Origin: an uncultured Silvanigrella sp.
GTDB taxonomy: Bacteria; Bdellovibrionota_B; Oligoflexia; Silvanigrellales; Silvanigrellaceae
Reading direction: 5' to 3'
DNA: 37,039 bases
NCBI GenBank assembly: GCA_903933385.1
Contig: CAIZJW010000043.1
Coordinates: 1-37,039, forward strand
Positions 8,946 through 16,907 of this stretch are shown one piece after another; position 1 is the stretch's first letter, and each line of letters begins with the position of its first letter. The translations under genes were made by a program, and so were the position numbers. The notes beneath the pieces are model-generated. The model worked only from the letters and a program-made list of their open reading frames with translations. It ran no database searches and was not told the DNA's origin.

Positions 8946-9874
8946 GAAGTTTGTAGAGTGGAACTGGCCTGAGCGACCTGAGTTGGCTGGCGCGACCACT
9001 TTTTGTAGTCCCAGCACCACTGCCAGGGTGATAATTGAATGACGCTTTCAAGCCATTTTGCATAGGAGCGAAGTATTTCCTGGGCGGGCTCCTCCGAGAG
9101 ACGCTCTTCCTGGAGCCATTGGCCCTCAAAAGTATAGCATCCGGGCCAAAGACGGCGAGACGTCATACAGATAAATTCGCTTTTCGAGCGGAGCGCAACT
9201 TCAATTCCGCCTTCAGGAAAAGCAGCTGGAGTTCCAAAAAAATCGACAAAACGGCCTGCCGATGCGGGTTTTTGATCGACAAGAAGGGCCAGTGCTCGAC
9301 CTTGTTTGAAGGCTTGAAGCATGGCTCGAACCAGATCTTTCCTGTTAGTAAAGATGACTTCAATTTTTCGCTTTGCGCGGTACCAAGCGAGAAGTTTAGT
9401 TGCACCCGAGTTCTTACTTGGCTTGGCCAATGCCATGATGGGTGTTGAGGGGGCTACGTGTTTTATGAGTGTCAGGGCTAGGGCGTCGGCCGTGACCTCA
9501 ATGTTGCCAAAGTGTGCAGCCAAAACTGCAATGCCGAGTGAATTTTCGTGCGCATATATTGATGCACTTTCAAGCTCCGCGCGCGTTTCAGGATTGTCCC
9601 GGAGAAGCAAACCTCCGATGGGCCAGAATACGAAATCTTCAACAACGACAAGAACGTAGTGAAAAAGTACAGCACTGGTTCCTAAAATCGCCCCGAGGCC
9701 AGTAGCGCCAGTTTTGCTGCGTAAATTCGAACGAGCGACGCGCGCGGGAAAAAGAGGGGTCAGAGCAATGATTGTGGTGAGCAAGAAAAAGACAACATAA
9801 AACGGCACCAGGAGTGCGTTGATTGACAAGTTGATTGCAAGACGAAGCAAACTGAAGCCTGTCGAAATCGCCAC
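8942..9874 (-). CDS. LpxL/HtrB-like lipid A acyltransferase
   Basis: The protein is 310 residues long. A hydrophobic N-terminal segment (~15-42) anchors it to the inner membrane. The catalytic HX4(D/E) motif is HFGNIE (H121, E126), followed by the substrate-pocket strand ALALLVDQKP and a FFGTPAAFPEGG loop. These are typical of lysophospholipid and lipid A late acyltransferases (LpxL/LpxM/HtrB), which add a secondary acyl chain to lipid A. The start is GTG 9874, with GAGGA nine bases upstream and 12 bases after the lipA stop. It is coupled to the downstream GT9 gene by ATGA. The neighbour supports an LPS role. Which acyl chain it adds cannot be told. Confidence 0.85.
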   Translation of the reverse strand: MAISTGFSLLRLAINLSINALLVPFYVVFFLLTTIIALTPLFPARVARSNLRSKTGATGLGAILGTSAVLFHYVLVVVEDFVFWPIGGLLLRDNPETRAELESASIYAHENSLGIAVLAAHFGNIEVTADALALTLIKHVAPSTPIMALAKPSKNSGATKLLAWYRAKRKIEVIFTNRKDLVRAMLQAFKQGRALALLVDQKPASAGRFVDFFGTPAAFPEGGIEVALRSKSEFICMTSRRLWPGCYTFEGQWLQEERLSEEPAQEILRSYAKWLESVIQLSPWQWCWDYKKWSRQPTQVAQASSTLQTS

Positions 9875-9886
9875 GAGCTGGTGTCC

Positions 9887-10903
9887 TCAGATTTTTTTTG
9901 ATGACTCTATGTTCGAACGTCCTACCCTTGCTCTTTCCGGGAAGAGGTGAGCAGCCTTGTAACTACTGCGCACGAGTGGGCCTGAAGCCACGCCTTTGAA
10001 GCCAAGCGCTTCGGCGATATGTTGCCAATGTTTGAATTCATCAGGATGGACAAAACGTTTTATGTTGAGGTGTTTATTTGATGGCTGAAGATATTGACCA
10101 ATTGTAACAATATCGACTCCAACTTCGCGCATGTCTCGGAGGCTTTGCTCAATTTCAGCGGCTTCTTCGCCAAGGCCCAGCATGAGTGCGCTTTTTGTAA
10201 AGCTCTGCGGACGCATTTTGCGCGCATTCTCGAGAACACGGAGACTCTGGTCGTATTTTGCCCGAGCATCACGAACGCGCGGAGAAAGACGGCGCACGGT
10301 TTCAAGATTGTGGGCAAAGACATCAATGCCATTGCCAGCGAAAAGAACTGTGTGAAGTGGCTCTTCGCGGCCTTGAAAGTCGCCCGCAAGAATTTCAAGA
10401 ATGAGGCCTGGGTTCTCTAACTGAATCGCTTCAACTGTGCGTGCGATGTGTGCTGCGCCTCCGTCTGGGAGATCATCGCGATCAACCATTGTTATGACGG
10501 CGTAGTCGAGCTTCATTTTTTTGATGTTCATGGCCGTATTCATGGGTTCATTGGCATCAAGCAACCCTGCCGGATTGCCGGTTTTGACAGCGCAAAATCG
10601 GCATCCGCGGGTGCAGGTGTCGCCAAGAATCATGAACGTTGCAGTTCCGCTGTTCCAGCATTCGGAAATGTTCGGACAGCGTGCTTCTTCGCAAACGGTG
10701 AAGAGTCGCCCTTCACGCAGAGTGCGTTTGATTTCGTAGAGGCGCTCGCCTTTGACTTGCTCAGACTTCAGCCATTTGGGCTTCAGGGGCTTACCCGTGC
10801 GAGGATTAATTTCCGGAGTGACACTCAGAGCCGTGAGTTCCGCATGGGTGAGTTCTTCCTTTGAGGATTTTTCTTCAGCCTGGTGGTTGTTTTCAAGGCT
10901 CAT
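9887..10903 (-). CDS. lipA: lipoyl synthase LipA
   Basis: Lipoyl synthase is a radical SAM enzyme that inserts two sulfurs into octanoyl groups on lipoyl carrier proteins. Both iron-sulfur cluster motifs are complete: auxiliary CEEARCPNISEC (C71, C76, C82) and radical SAM CTRGCRFC (C97, C101, C104). The C-terminal RSSYKA supplies the serine ligand of the auxiliary cluster. DYAVITMVDRDDLPDGGAAH and LMLGLGE are also diagnostic. At 338 residues it has a somewhat long N-terminal extension. ATG 10903 is chosen because AGGAG lies nine bases upstream; earlier in-frame starts lack a site. It heads the operon with the acyltransferase and GT9 genes, a pairing with no obvious metabolic link. Confidence 0.97.
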   Translation of the reverse strand: MSLENNHQAEEKSSKEELTHAELTALSVTPEINPRTGKPLKPKWLKSEQVKGERLYEIKRTLREGRLFTVCEEARCPNISECWNSGTATFMILGDTCTRGCRFCAVKTGNPAGLLDANEPMNTAMNIKKMKLDYAVITMVDRDDLPDGGAAHIARTVEAIQLENPGLILEILAGDFQGREEPLHTVLFAGNGIDVFAHNLETVRRLSPRVRDARAKYDQSLRVLENARKMRPQSFTKSALMLGLGEEAAEIEQSLRDMREVGVDIVTIGQYLQPSNKHLNIKRFVHPDEFKHWQHIAEALGFKGVASGPLVRSSYKAAHLFPERARVGRSNIESSKKI

Positions 10904-10974
10904 GTTATGCATCTCCTGCTCTTGGCAGCTGTCTAACAGCCCCTGTGTCCACCCGCAAGACAAGGATGCAAAGC

Positions 10975-12009
10975 ATGGCTCGAATACCTACGTTGGAATT
11001 GCAAATAGCCAATATGAAAAGGCTTTTGAGGATGATGTGCGATAGGGTTCATGCGAGCTTGTTAGTTGTAGAACAACATCTTCACATTCCGAATCCAGAA
11101 GCTCTGGTTAAAGTCGTTGCTCTCGATAGCGAAGTTGATCGCATGGAAATTGAGTTGGACGAAGCTGTTTTGCAAATTTTTGCGACCCAGCAGCCACGCG
11201 CTCAAGAACTGCGTTTGGTTTATGCAACCGCTAAAATTGCGCATCATATCGAGCGAATGGGTGATGCTGTTGAAAGTTTGGCTCGGCAGCTAGCCGGCGC
11301 TGAAATTAGTGAAAGCCGTGAATTATTACTCGAGATGATCACTCATGTGAAAGATCTTTTCGCGCGATCATATTCGGCGATGTTCGAAGAAGACCTTACG
11401 AGAATTCAGGAGATCTTTGACCTCGATGACGCGGTTGATGAATGCCAGCGTGCGATTGTCTTCATTGCCAAAGACATCTTTCTTTGTGCGCCGCGCGATC
11501 CTCAAGCTGTTGAACGAGGTTTAAAGCTCATAAATATCGCATCAAAGCTGGAAAAAGTCGCAGATCTTTGTTGCAACTGGGCAGAACAAACCGACTTCGC
11601 TGCACATGGTTTTTCTCGCAGAGTTTTGAAGAAACGCCGACTCAGACTCGTGCTTCTCGATGAATCTGGAGGGCGATTAGCGGCATCAAGCGCAGCGCTT
11701 CTGACCAAAGATCTCTCGAACGCCGTCGATGTAACAGTTGCAACAAAGCATGCCTTGGCATCAGATGTGTCTAATGCTTCTCACTCTTTTCCAGTTGTGC
11801 GTTTCGAACAGGTGTCTTGGTCTCGCTGTTTTTTGCTTGTGAATCTTGGAACGCCACTCTCCTTTGATGAGCGCGAAACGATTCCAAACAAAACAATGGT
11901 CATTGAATGGGATTTTTCAGATGAGTCGCTTGAGCAGGCTGAAATTAATGTGAGGGAGAGGTTGTCAGGCCTGCTCAGCATTCTGGCGCGCTCCGATGTT
12001 TCCATCTGA
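10975..12009 (+). CDS. PhoU-domain protein with degenerate LMW phosphatase-like C-terminus
   Basis: Residues ~5-215 carry the two PhoU helical repeats. The first has ALDSEVDRMEIELDEAVLQI and IAHHIERMGDAVESLA; the second has FDLDDAVDECQRAI and IASKLEKVADLCCNWAEQT. PhoU usually restrains the PhoR kinase and the Pst transporter under phosphate excess. The extra ~105 C-terminal residues begin RRLRLVLLDESGGRLAASSA and end TMVIEWDFSDE...VRERLSGLL. This layout recalls low-molecular-weight phosphatase/arsenate reductase domains (V.F.C.GNS.RS ... W..PDP), but the catalytic cysteine position is Leu. The start ATG 10975 has AAGG nine bases upstream; an upstream open stretch lacks a ribosome site. It is divergent from lipA. 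No pst or phoBR genes are visible nearby. Confidence 0.82.
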   Translation: MARIPTLELQIANMKRLLRMMCDRVHASLLVVEQHLHIPNPEALVKVVALDSEVDRMEIELDEAVLQIFATQQPRAQELRLVYATAKIAHHIERMGDAVESLARQLAGAEISESRELLLEMITHVKDLFARSYSAMFEEDLTRIQEIFDLDDAVDECQRAIVFIAKDIFLCAPRDPQAVERGLKLINIASKLEKVADLCCNWAEQTDFAAHGFSRRVLKKRRLRLVLLDESGGRLAASSAALLTKDLSNAVDVTVATKHALASDVSNASHSFPVVRFEQVSWSRCFLLVNLGTPLSFDERETIPNKTMVIEWDFSDESLEQAEINVRERLSGLLSILARSDVSI

Positions 12010-12074
12010 AATCTGGGCTAATCTGTTCCTTGCGGTCGGCACACCAGCCAGTTGCATTTTCGTCAGGATGTTAG

Positions 12075-12986
12075 ATGACTATCAGTGTGATTAGTGTTTC
12101 GAATTTATTGAATAAATTCATGACTTCAACTCTCTCCCTCGCGGCCGTTTCTCAGGCGAGTGTTGCTCTCGCTTCCACACCCTTAACCGCAGATTTGTGG
12201 GCTCCATTGGGAGTCACAGCTATCCTCTTAGGTGGAGGTCGGGGCCATGTCACCGACTTCTCGGCAGCCGATAACAACCCCGCTGGAATCGCGCTTCAAA
12301 AAACTTACACAGTGAGTGGTGAGTTGGGTTGGAGTGGACAAAAAGCTCGTCAGGCTGAGGCAGCTGCGTGTGACTCAGCAACGTCTGAATTAGCTGCCTG
12401 CATAAAATTTAGGCAAACTCAGTCAATCACCGGAGCGAAAGATAGGCGCTATACGGTTGGCTTCGCTGAATCGCTTCAGCAAATGGGAGGAATGATTCTT
12501 GGCGTTGGGGGGGATTACGTTCAGTTTGCGAAAGAACGCTCCTCTGGAGCTATTTCTGCGCCGAGCACGAGCATTGGTCAGAGGCTTCGCGTTGGACTCC
12601 TCTATCCTCTCTCAGAAGGGGTTTTCATTGGGGCAAACAGCGATGGCTTGTACGACTCCACCGGAACAGAAGCTGCCCATGGAGCTGGTTTGAGCGTCGT
12701 GAGCGGAAAATATTTTCTATTCAACGGCGACCTCAATTTTGGCCCGGAACAACTCAAGAATGCTGTTTTTGGAGTCACCGTCTTTCCCCGCGACTTTCTT
12801 GACCTTGCGGTGAGTTATGGATACGACCCGCGCGAGTCCAGACATAAAACGGCCGCCGGAGTTGTTGTGAAGTCTCAGCAGGCTCGGCTACTCTATTCGG
12901 TGGTGCGCTCTGATAGCGTATCCTCGAAGTGGGTCCAACGCGTCGGAATTGGTATTTTCATGGCCGGTGACACTGGCTCGAGGTAG
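12075..12986 (+). CDS. putative outer-membrane beta-barrel protein
   Basis: This 303-residue protein has an N-terminal signal-peptide-like segment ending near VALA-STP (~residues 16-34). The rest consists of alternating amphipathic strands rich in Gly, Ser and aromatic residues, such as TYTVSGELGWSG, MILGVGGDYVQF, GLLYPLSEGVFIGAN and FLDLAVSYGYDP. An early DNNPAGIALQKTY motif is like those in FadL/PorV-type outer-membrane proteins. It ends without the usual terminal Phe, so the barrel call is tentative. AGGA lies eight bases before ATG 12075; a second in-frame ATG at 12120 would shorten the signal. It follows the PhoU gene by 65 bases and precedes the zinc-ribbon gene by 6. Confidence 0.55.
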   Translation: MTISVISVSNLLNKFMTSTLSLAAVSQASVALASTPLTADLWAPLGVTAILLGGGRGHVTDFSAADNNPAGIALQKTYTVSGELGWSGQKARQAEAAACDSATSELAACIKFRQTQSITGAKDRRYTVGFAESLQQMGGMILGVGGDYVQFAKERSSGAISAPSTSIGQRLRVGLLYPLSEGVFIGANSDGLYDSTGTEAAHGAGLSVVSGKYFLFNGDLNFGPEQLKNAVFGVTVFPRDFLDLAVSYGYDPRESRHKTAAGVVVKSQQARLLYSVVRSDSVSSKWVQRVGIGIFMAGDTGSR

Positions 12987-12992
12987 TTTTTC

Positions 12993-13640
12993 ATGAGTTT
13001 TTCATCGCAAGGCAACTCATTTTTGGCTGGCAACAAAAAGAGCAACACTGTCGTCGGACGTGATGTTGTTTGCTATTGCGGGCGCTGCAAGTTGAACCTG
13101 GGGCATACAGTTGTCACTGCAACCTCAAAAGCTCAACCAGACAGAGTTTTGTGCAATACCTGTAAATCAGAGCACACATTTCGTGGTACAAAGTCAGTCA
13201 GTGAACCAAAGAATAATGCTAAGGGAGTCGACGTTATGGCAGAACGTGATGAAGAAGTGGATCTCGATCTTGATTCAGGTGGCAAGGCACTGTTAGGCGA
13301 AGCCGCAACCAAGAAACGCAGCAAGGCCAAGCCTAAAGCAAAGAAAACCAAGGATGAATCTGAGAGCAAATCGAGCGCAAAGGGTGCTCTTAGTTTGCCT
13401 TTGAGCATGTTGAGCGCGAGTTCTGAAGACAAACAACTCTTCAGCGACAAAAGGGCAGCTTTGAAGGCATCAAAGGTCACACCAAAAGACTACAACATCA
13501 AAACCCACTTTGGAGTTGGAGATGTTGTGAACCATAAAACGTTTGGCCTTGGCTTCGTGATGGCAGACGGTGGTTTGAACAAGGTTGAAATTTTGTTTGA
13601 AGTGGGCCGCAAGCTTCTTATTACAGTTCCAAAGGCCTAA
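12993..13640 (+). CDS. zinc-ribbon plus Tudor-like (UvrD C-terminal-type) protein
   Basis: This is a 215-residue cytoplasmic protein. Residues ~27-57 hold a zinc-ribbon-like set (CYCGRC, then CNTC). A Lys/Ser/Glu-rich disordered stretch follows (~75-150), with KKRSKAKPKAKK. The C-terminal ~50 residues (HFGVGDVVNHKTFGLGFVMA, then KVEILFEVGRKLLI) closely resemble the small Tudor/SH3-like domain at the end of UvrD/PcrA helicases (F..GD.V.H..FG.G.V...F...G.K.L), which contacts RNA polymerase. A role at the transcription apparatus or nucleic acid is therefore plausible but inferred. The ribosome site GAGG overlaps the stop of the preceding gene, so translation is probably coupled. Its end overlaps the convergent HExxH gene by 20 bases. 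Confidence 0.7.
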   Translation: MSFSSQGNSFLAGNKKSNTVVGRDVVCYCGRCKLNLGHTVVTATSKAQPDRVLCNTCKSEHTFRGTKSVSEPKNNAKGVDVMAERDEEVDLDLDSGGKALLGEAATKKRSKAKPKAKKTKDESESKSSAKGALSLPLSMLSASSEDKQLFSDKRAALKASKVTPKDYNIKTHFGVGDVVNHKTFGLGFVMADGGLNKVEILFEVGRKLLITVPKA

Positions 13641-14343
13641 CATCTTCTCGGTTGAGGAGCTCTTTTTCGTTTTCTGAAGAGGCACTCAACTGTGGGTCGT
13701 TTTTGTCGTTCTGGGCTGCTGGATAAAAGTAGTCCATGACACGCCAGATAGAAGCCAATTCTTCTTGCGACAGTCCGAAGCGCTTCGCATTCCTGATTTC
13801 GTGCATGTACGCGTCGCGCTCGGCTTTCCAAGTTCCATCGTTTTCGAACAGCTCCTTTGCGCTTGGTGCGAATCGGGGAAATGCTCGGCCAATGATGCGG
13901 CGTGATTCAATTTGCCATCGGGTGATGTGATCTTCCGCAACCACCATGAAAAATGATTGCGGCACATGAACTTCTATTTCATGTGCAAGAGTAGAGCCGA
14001 GAACCGACCAACTTGTAAATGCAGCAGGCCCAACAGTGACTCTCTTCTGAGGGAGCACAAGACCACCTGTGGTGAGCCCACGATCGCCCAGGCTATAGTC
14101 AAAGGTTGGCCCATCTACGGTGGGTGGAGTTTTGATTGAAAAAAGAACCATTGCAGTGTCGATGGATTCTTGATCTTGGGGTGGTTGTTCCTGGGGAACA
14201 ATAACTTCCACCTCGCTCATTGCTTGCTCGTATTCCCGCAATGCTAAAGCTTCCTGCCAGCCTTGCAGAGCAATCAAAAGTCCAACCATTCCGGCCAATA
14301 TGACCAGACTCATGGGTAACTTTTGAAGGAATCGAGAGAACAT
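13621..14343 (-). CDS. membrane-anchored putative HExxH metallopeptidase
   Basis: The protein is 240 residues long. One N-terminal membrane span (~8-28, LPMSLVILAGMVGLLIAL) is followed by an acidic/Pro linker and a soluble, probably periplasmic domain. A zinc-binding HExxH is present in STLAHEIEVH (H121, E122, H126), and a downstream WKAERDAYMHEI (E175 or E182) could give the third ligand, as in gluzincins. I cannot name the family, so peptidase activity is inference from the motif. ATG 14343 with GGAG upstream is preferred over an in-frame start 36 bases earlier. It is divergent from ubiX. The stop lies inside the 3' end of the zinc-ribbon gene. Confidence 0.6.
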   Translation of the reverse strand: MFSRFLQKLPMSLVILAGMVGLLIALQGWQEALALREYEQAMSEVEVIVPQEQPPQDQESIDTAMVLFSIKTPPTVDGPTFDYSLGDRGLTTGGLVLPQKRVTVGPAAFTSWSVLGSTLAHEIEVHVPQSFFMVVAEDHITRWQIESRRIIGRAFPRFAPSAKELFENDGTWKAERDAYMHEIRNAKRFGLSQEELASIWRVMDYFYPAAQNDKNDPQLSASSENEKELLNREDVRPLEL

Positions 14344-14513
14344 CTTTGTTTTCTCCAGTCTTGGATTGAAAGTGCACAAAATGTGCTCTCCCTACAACCC
14401 CGCTCCTAGAAAGAACCGTGCCATAGAAACCGACCCATCTTTTAGGGTTATTTCCCCTGATTTTCCAGTCTTTTCCCGTTTACATGTGTGTCCAGCGAAT
14501 GAATGAAGTTCGG

Positions 14514-14542
14514 TTGTTGTCGAATTGTTGGACAGCTATAGA
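14514..14542 (+). promoter_or_regulatory. predicted sigma70-type promoter for ubiX
   Basis: A -35-like TTGTTG (14514-14519) and a -10-like TATAGA (14537-14542) are 17 bases apart. Transcription would begin near 14549, upstream of the ATG at 14603 but downstream of the in-frame TTG at 14525. This supports the ATG as the ubiX start. It is a motif match only. Confidence 0.45.
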
Positions 14543-14602
14543 ATTTTGGCTTGTGTTTTCGGTGATTACGTTGGAAACCAAAACTCTTGGCGGGGGTTAA
14601 AG

Positions 14603-15289
14603 ATGGTCGACGTTGTTGAACTCAATCGTGAGAGAGTTGTGCTCGGTGTCACTGGCGCCAGCGGTTCAATTTATGCTGAACTTCTTCTCCAGCAATTGCT
14701 GCAGGCAAACATACGCACCTACCTTGTGGCGACTGATACCGCCAAGAAAGTCATTGCGACAGAATTGGGTGATCAATCACTTTTGTCTGCAGTGCTAGGC
14801 TCGGGACTTCAAGCCCGATTCGAATCGAATGAATCTGTTCTGAATGCGGCGCATCGGCTCGAAATCGATGCTTCAAATCTGGGGCAGCTCAAAGTGTTTT
14901 TTAACGATGATTTTTATGCGCCTATTGCAAGTGGTTCTGAAGGAGCTACTCATATGGTCGTTGCTCCATGCAGCATGGGCAGTATGGCCCGAATCGCACA
15001 CGGGATGAGCACGTGTCTCCTAGAGCGCTGTGCGGATGTAATGCTGAAGGAACGGCGCCCGCTCGTGATTTCACCCCGCGAAACACCTCTCAGTGCTGTT
15101 CATCTGCAAAATATGTTGACGCTGGTGCAATCGGGCGCGGCATTGGTGCCTGCGATGCCGGCTTTCTACAATCGGCCGCAAACCGTTGAGCAAATTGCTA
15201 TGTTTGTTGTTGAAAGGTTGCTTGATCAACTCAAGATTGAATCAATCAAGAACTTCAAATCGGTTCGCTGGAATATTCGACGTCTGTGA
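14603..15289 (+). CDS. ubiX: UbiX-family flavin prenyltransferase
   Basis: UbiX joins a dimethylallyl group to FMN to make prenylated FMN, the cofactor of UbiD decarboxylases (ubiquinone and aromatic acid metabolism). Diagnostic segments are VLGVTGASGSIYAELLLQQL (flavin site), MVVAPCSMGSMARIAHG, LKERRPLVISPRETPLSAVH and PAMPAFYNRP. At 228 residues it is slightly longer than usual. ATG 14603 is preferred over an upstream TTG because the family begins close to VVLGVTGAS and a GGGGG lies about eight bases upstream. No ubiD is in the window. Its TGA directly abuts the stop of the convergent CNNM gene. Confidence 0.95.
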   Translation: MVDVVELNRERVVLGVTGASGSIYAELLLQQLLQANIRTYLVATDTAKKVIATELGDQSLLSAVLGSGLQARFESNESVLNAAHRLEIDASNLGQLKVFFNDDFYAPIASGSEGATHMVVAPCSMGSMARIAHGMSTCLLERCADVMLKERRPLVISPRETPLSAVHLQNMLTLVQSGAALVPAMPAFYNRPQTVEQIAMFVVERLLDQLKIESIKNFKSVRWNIRRL

Positions 15290-16600
15290 TTAGCTCACTT
15301 TGCTAATCAAAACTTTATCGACGCGATTGCCATCCATATCTACAACTTCGAAGCGTAAACCATCACGTTCGAAGGAATCTGCAGGGCGAGGAATCTTTCC
15401 GAGTTCGCTCAGAATGAAGCCAGCAATGGTATGAAAGTTTCCGCTGTCTTCTCCATGGAGCGTTTTGAGAGATAATTTCAGCCGAAGATCTTCAACCGTC
15501 ACAAGCCCATCAACAAGCCAAGAACCATCTTTTCGTAGGATAATGTCGGTCTCTTTGTCATCGAGAGTGTCAGCGAAATCGCCCACAATTGCCCGGAGAA
15601 TATCAGTGAGAGTAACAACTCCCTGAATGTTGCCGTATTCATCAACCACAAATGCAAAGTGGGTTGCGGAGTTTCGGAATAAATCGACACTCCGCGACGC
15701 ATCTGCCGATTCTGGAAGATACAAAGCTTGTTCAAGTGATAGCGTTAAATCAAAGGGCTGCCCAAGTAACTGGCGGCTCAGAATGTCTTTGACGTGAATG
15801 ACACCTACAACATTGTCGAGAGAGCCCTTCACCACTGGAAAATGTGAATGGCGCGCTTCAACGATTTTGCGGCGATTGCGTTCTGCATGATCGTCGATAT
15901 CGAGCCAAATAACTTCCGGACGGGTGGTCATGAAAGAGCTGATGCGTGCTTTACTGAAGTCGAGGACTCCTTCAACCATGCGCTGTTCTGTTTCATCAAA
16001 GCCTCCTGTTTGAGCGCTTTGTTGCACGAGAGATTTGATTTCGTCGCCTGAAATTGCATTTGATGGTTTGAAATTCTTGATACCCATCAGAGAGGAGACG
16101 AGATCAGTTGCAGCGGAAAGAATTCTCACCACAGGTGAGCTCAGCTTTGAAATCAGCAACACAGGCCGCGCAACCCAGCGGGCAACTTGTTCGGGAGCAT
16201 GCAGAGCAAATCTTTTAGGAATAAGTTCGCCAAAAACCACAGTAAAAAATGTGATGAATAAAATAACCAAAGTGGCCGAGAGGCTTTGGGCTATGGCCTC
16301 TGGAATGTTGGCAGAGATAAAAGTCGGTGTGAGGCGTGAAACCAGGGTGGCGCCAGAAAAAACTCCTGAAGCGAAGCCAATAAGAGTGATGCCAATCTGT
16401 ATTGTAGAGAGAAGTTCTGAAGGCCTCTCCGAGAGTTGAAGAGCTGCTTGCGCACCCGCGTCACCATCATCTGCAAGTTTCTTCAGATACGATTTACGAG
16501 AAGAAATGATCGCAATTTCTGACATTGCAAAAAGCCCATTGAAGCCAATCATCACCGCCAAAAGGGTTAACTCAAATCCCAACAAACTCTCCGGGTCCAT
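15290..16600 (-). CDS. CNNM/CBS-domain membrane protein (CorC/TlyC 'hemolysin' family)
   Basis: The domain order is that of the family: an N-terminal CNNM (DUF21) membrane domain with about four spans (residues ~1-180), then a CBS pair (~205-345), then a C-terminal CorC_HlyC transporter-associated domain (~355-436). The CNNM part includes FAMSEIAIISSRKSYLKKLA, IQIGITLIGFASGVF and VVFGELIPKRFAL. The CBS pair includes SHFPVVKGSLDNVVGVIHVK and FVVDEYGNIQGVVTLTDIL. Members are implicated in Mg2+/Co2+ efflux or homeostasis, with nucleotide binding at the CBS pair; the hemolysin name is historical. ATG 16600 follows GGAG. Its upstream region overlaps the putative tRNA-Leu promoter on the other strand. 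Confidence 0.93.
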   Translation of the reverse strand: MDPESLLGFELTLLAVMIGFNGLFAMSEIAIISSRKSYLKKLADDGDAGAQAALQLSERPSELLSTIQIGITLIGFASGVFSGATLVSRLTPTFISANIPEAIAQSLSATLVILFITFFTVVFGELIPKRFALHAPEQVARWVARPVLLISKLSSPVVRILSAATDLVSSLMGIKNFKPSNAISGDEIKSLVQQSAQTGGFDETEQRMVEGVLDFSKARISSFMTTRPEVIWLDIDDHAERNRRKIVEARHSHFPVVKGSLDNVVGVIHVKDILSRQLLGQPFDLTLSLEQALYLPESADASRSVDLFRNSATHFAFVVDEYGNIQGVVTLTDILRAIVGDFADTLDDKETDIILRKDGSWLVDGLVTVEDLRLKLSLKTLHGEDSGNFHTIAGFILSELGKIPRPADSFERDGLRFEVVDMDGNRVDKVLISKVS

Positions 16601-16613
16601 GTCTTCTCCACTC

Positions 16614-16642
16614 TTGACTTCCAGATTCCGCTATCATACCAA
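16614..16642 (+). promoter_or_regulatory. possible promoter of tRNA-Leu
   Basis: TTGACT (16614-16619) is followed after 17 bases by TACCAA (16637-16642), which ends 11 bases before the mature tRNA. The -10 is weak. A better -10-like TATCAT (16632-16637) would leave only 12 bases of spacer. The region also lies just upstream of the divergent CNNM gene. Confidence 0.3.
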
Positions 16643-16653
16643 AGCCATGCCGT

Positions 16654-16738
16654 GCGCAGATGGCGAAATTGGTAGACGCACTCGTTTCAGGTGCGAGCGC
16701 CGCAAGGCATGAGAGTTCGAGTCTCTCTCTGCGCACCA
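16654..16738 (+). tRNA. tRNA-Leu (anticodon CAG)
   Basis: The 7-bp acceptor stem GCGCAGA pairs with TCTGCGC (16728-16734), followed by discriminator A and an encoded CCA (16736-16738). The D-loop has AAATTGGTAGACGC. The anticodon stem CTCGT/GCGAG encloses loop TTCAGGT, with CAG at 16688-16690. A long variable arm (CGCCGCAAGGCAT) marks a class II tRNA. The T arm is GAGAG-TTCGAGT-CTCTC. A T-rich tract directly after CCA may aid termination. Confidence 0.97.
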
Positions 16739-16907
16739 TCTTTTTTCTTCTTTCCCAGAAATTCCATCAAAACCAAAGTGTTTTTTGTGATTTTAACACT
16801 CGAGATGTGGCAGTTTTTGCCTTCTTGTTCAAATTGCCGTCGGGCAATTGACCCAAAGTAAGCTGCAGTCAGTCTGATTTTCAATTTATGCTCTCGAGGA
16901 GGCCGTG

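Noticed and set aside
9889-9899. Run of eight A near the end of lipA as a programmed frameshift site
   Set aside because: The frame ends three codons later at a normal position with the full family C-terminus present; no alternative product is evident.
12029-12056. Sigma54-like GGCAC ... TTGCA before the outer-membrane-like gene
   Set aside because: The GG to GC distance is 14 bases instead of 10.
16847-16890. TTGACC before the S1 protease as a promoter
   Set aside because: No -10-like hexamer at suitable spacing; a small AATTGCC/GGCAATT hairpin is nearby but without a T run.
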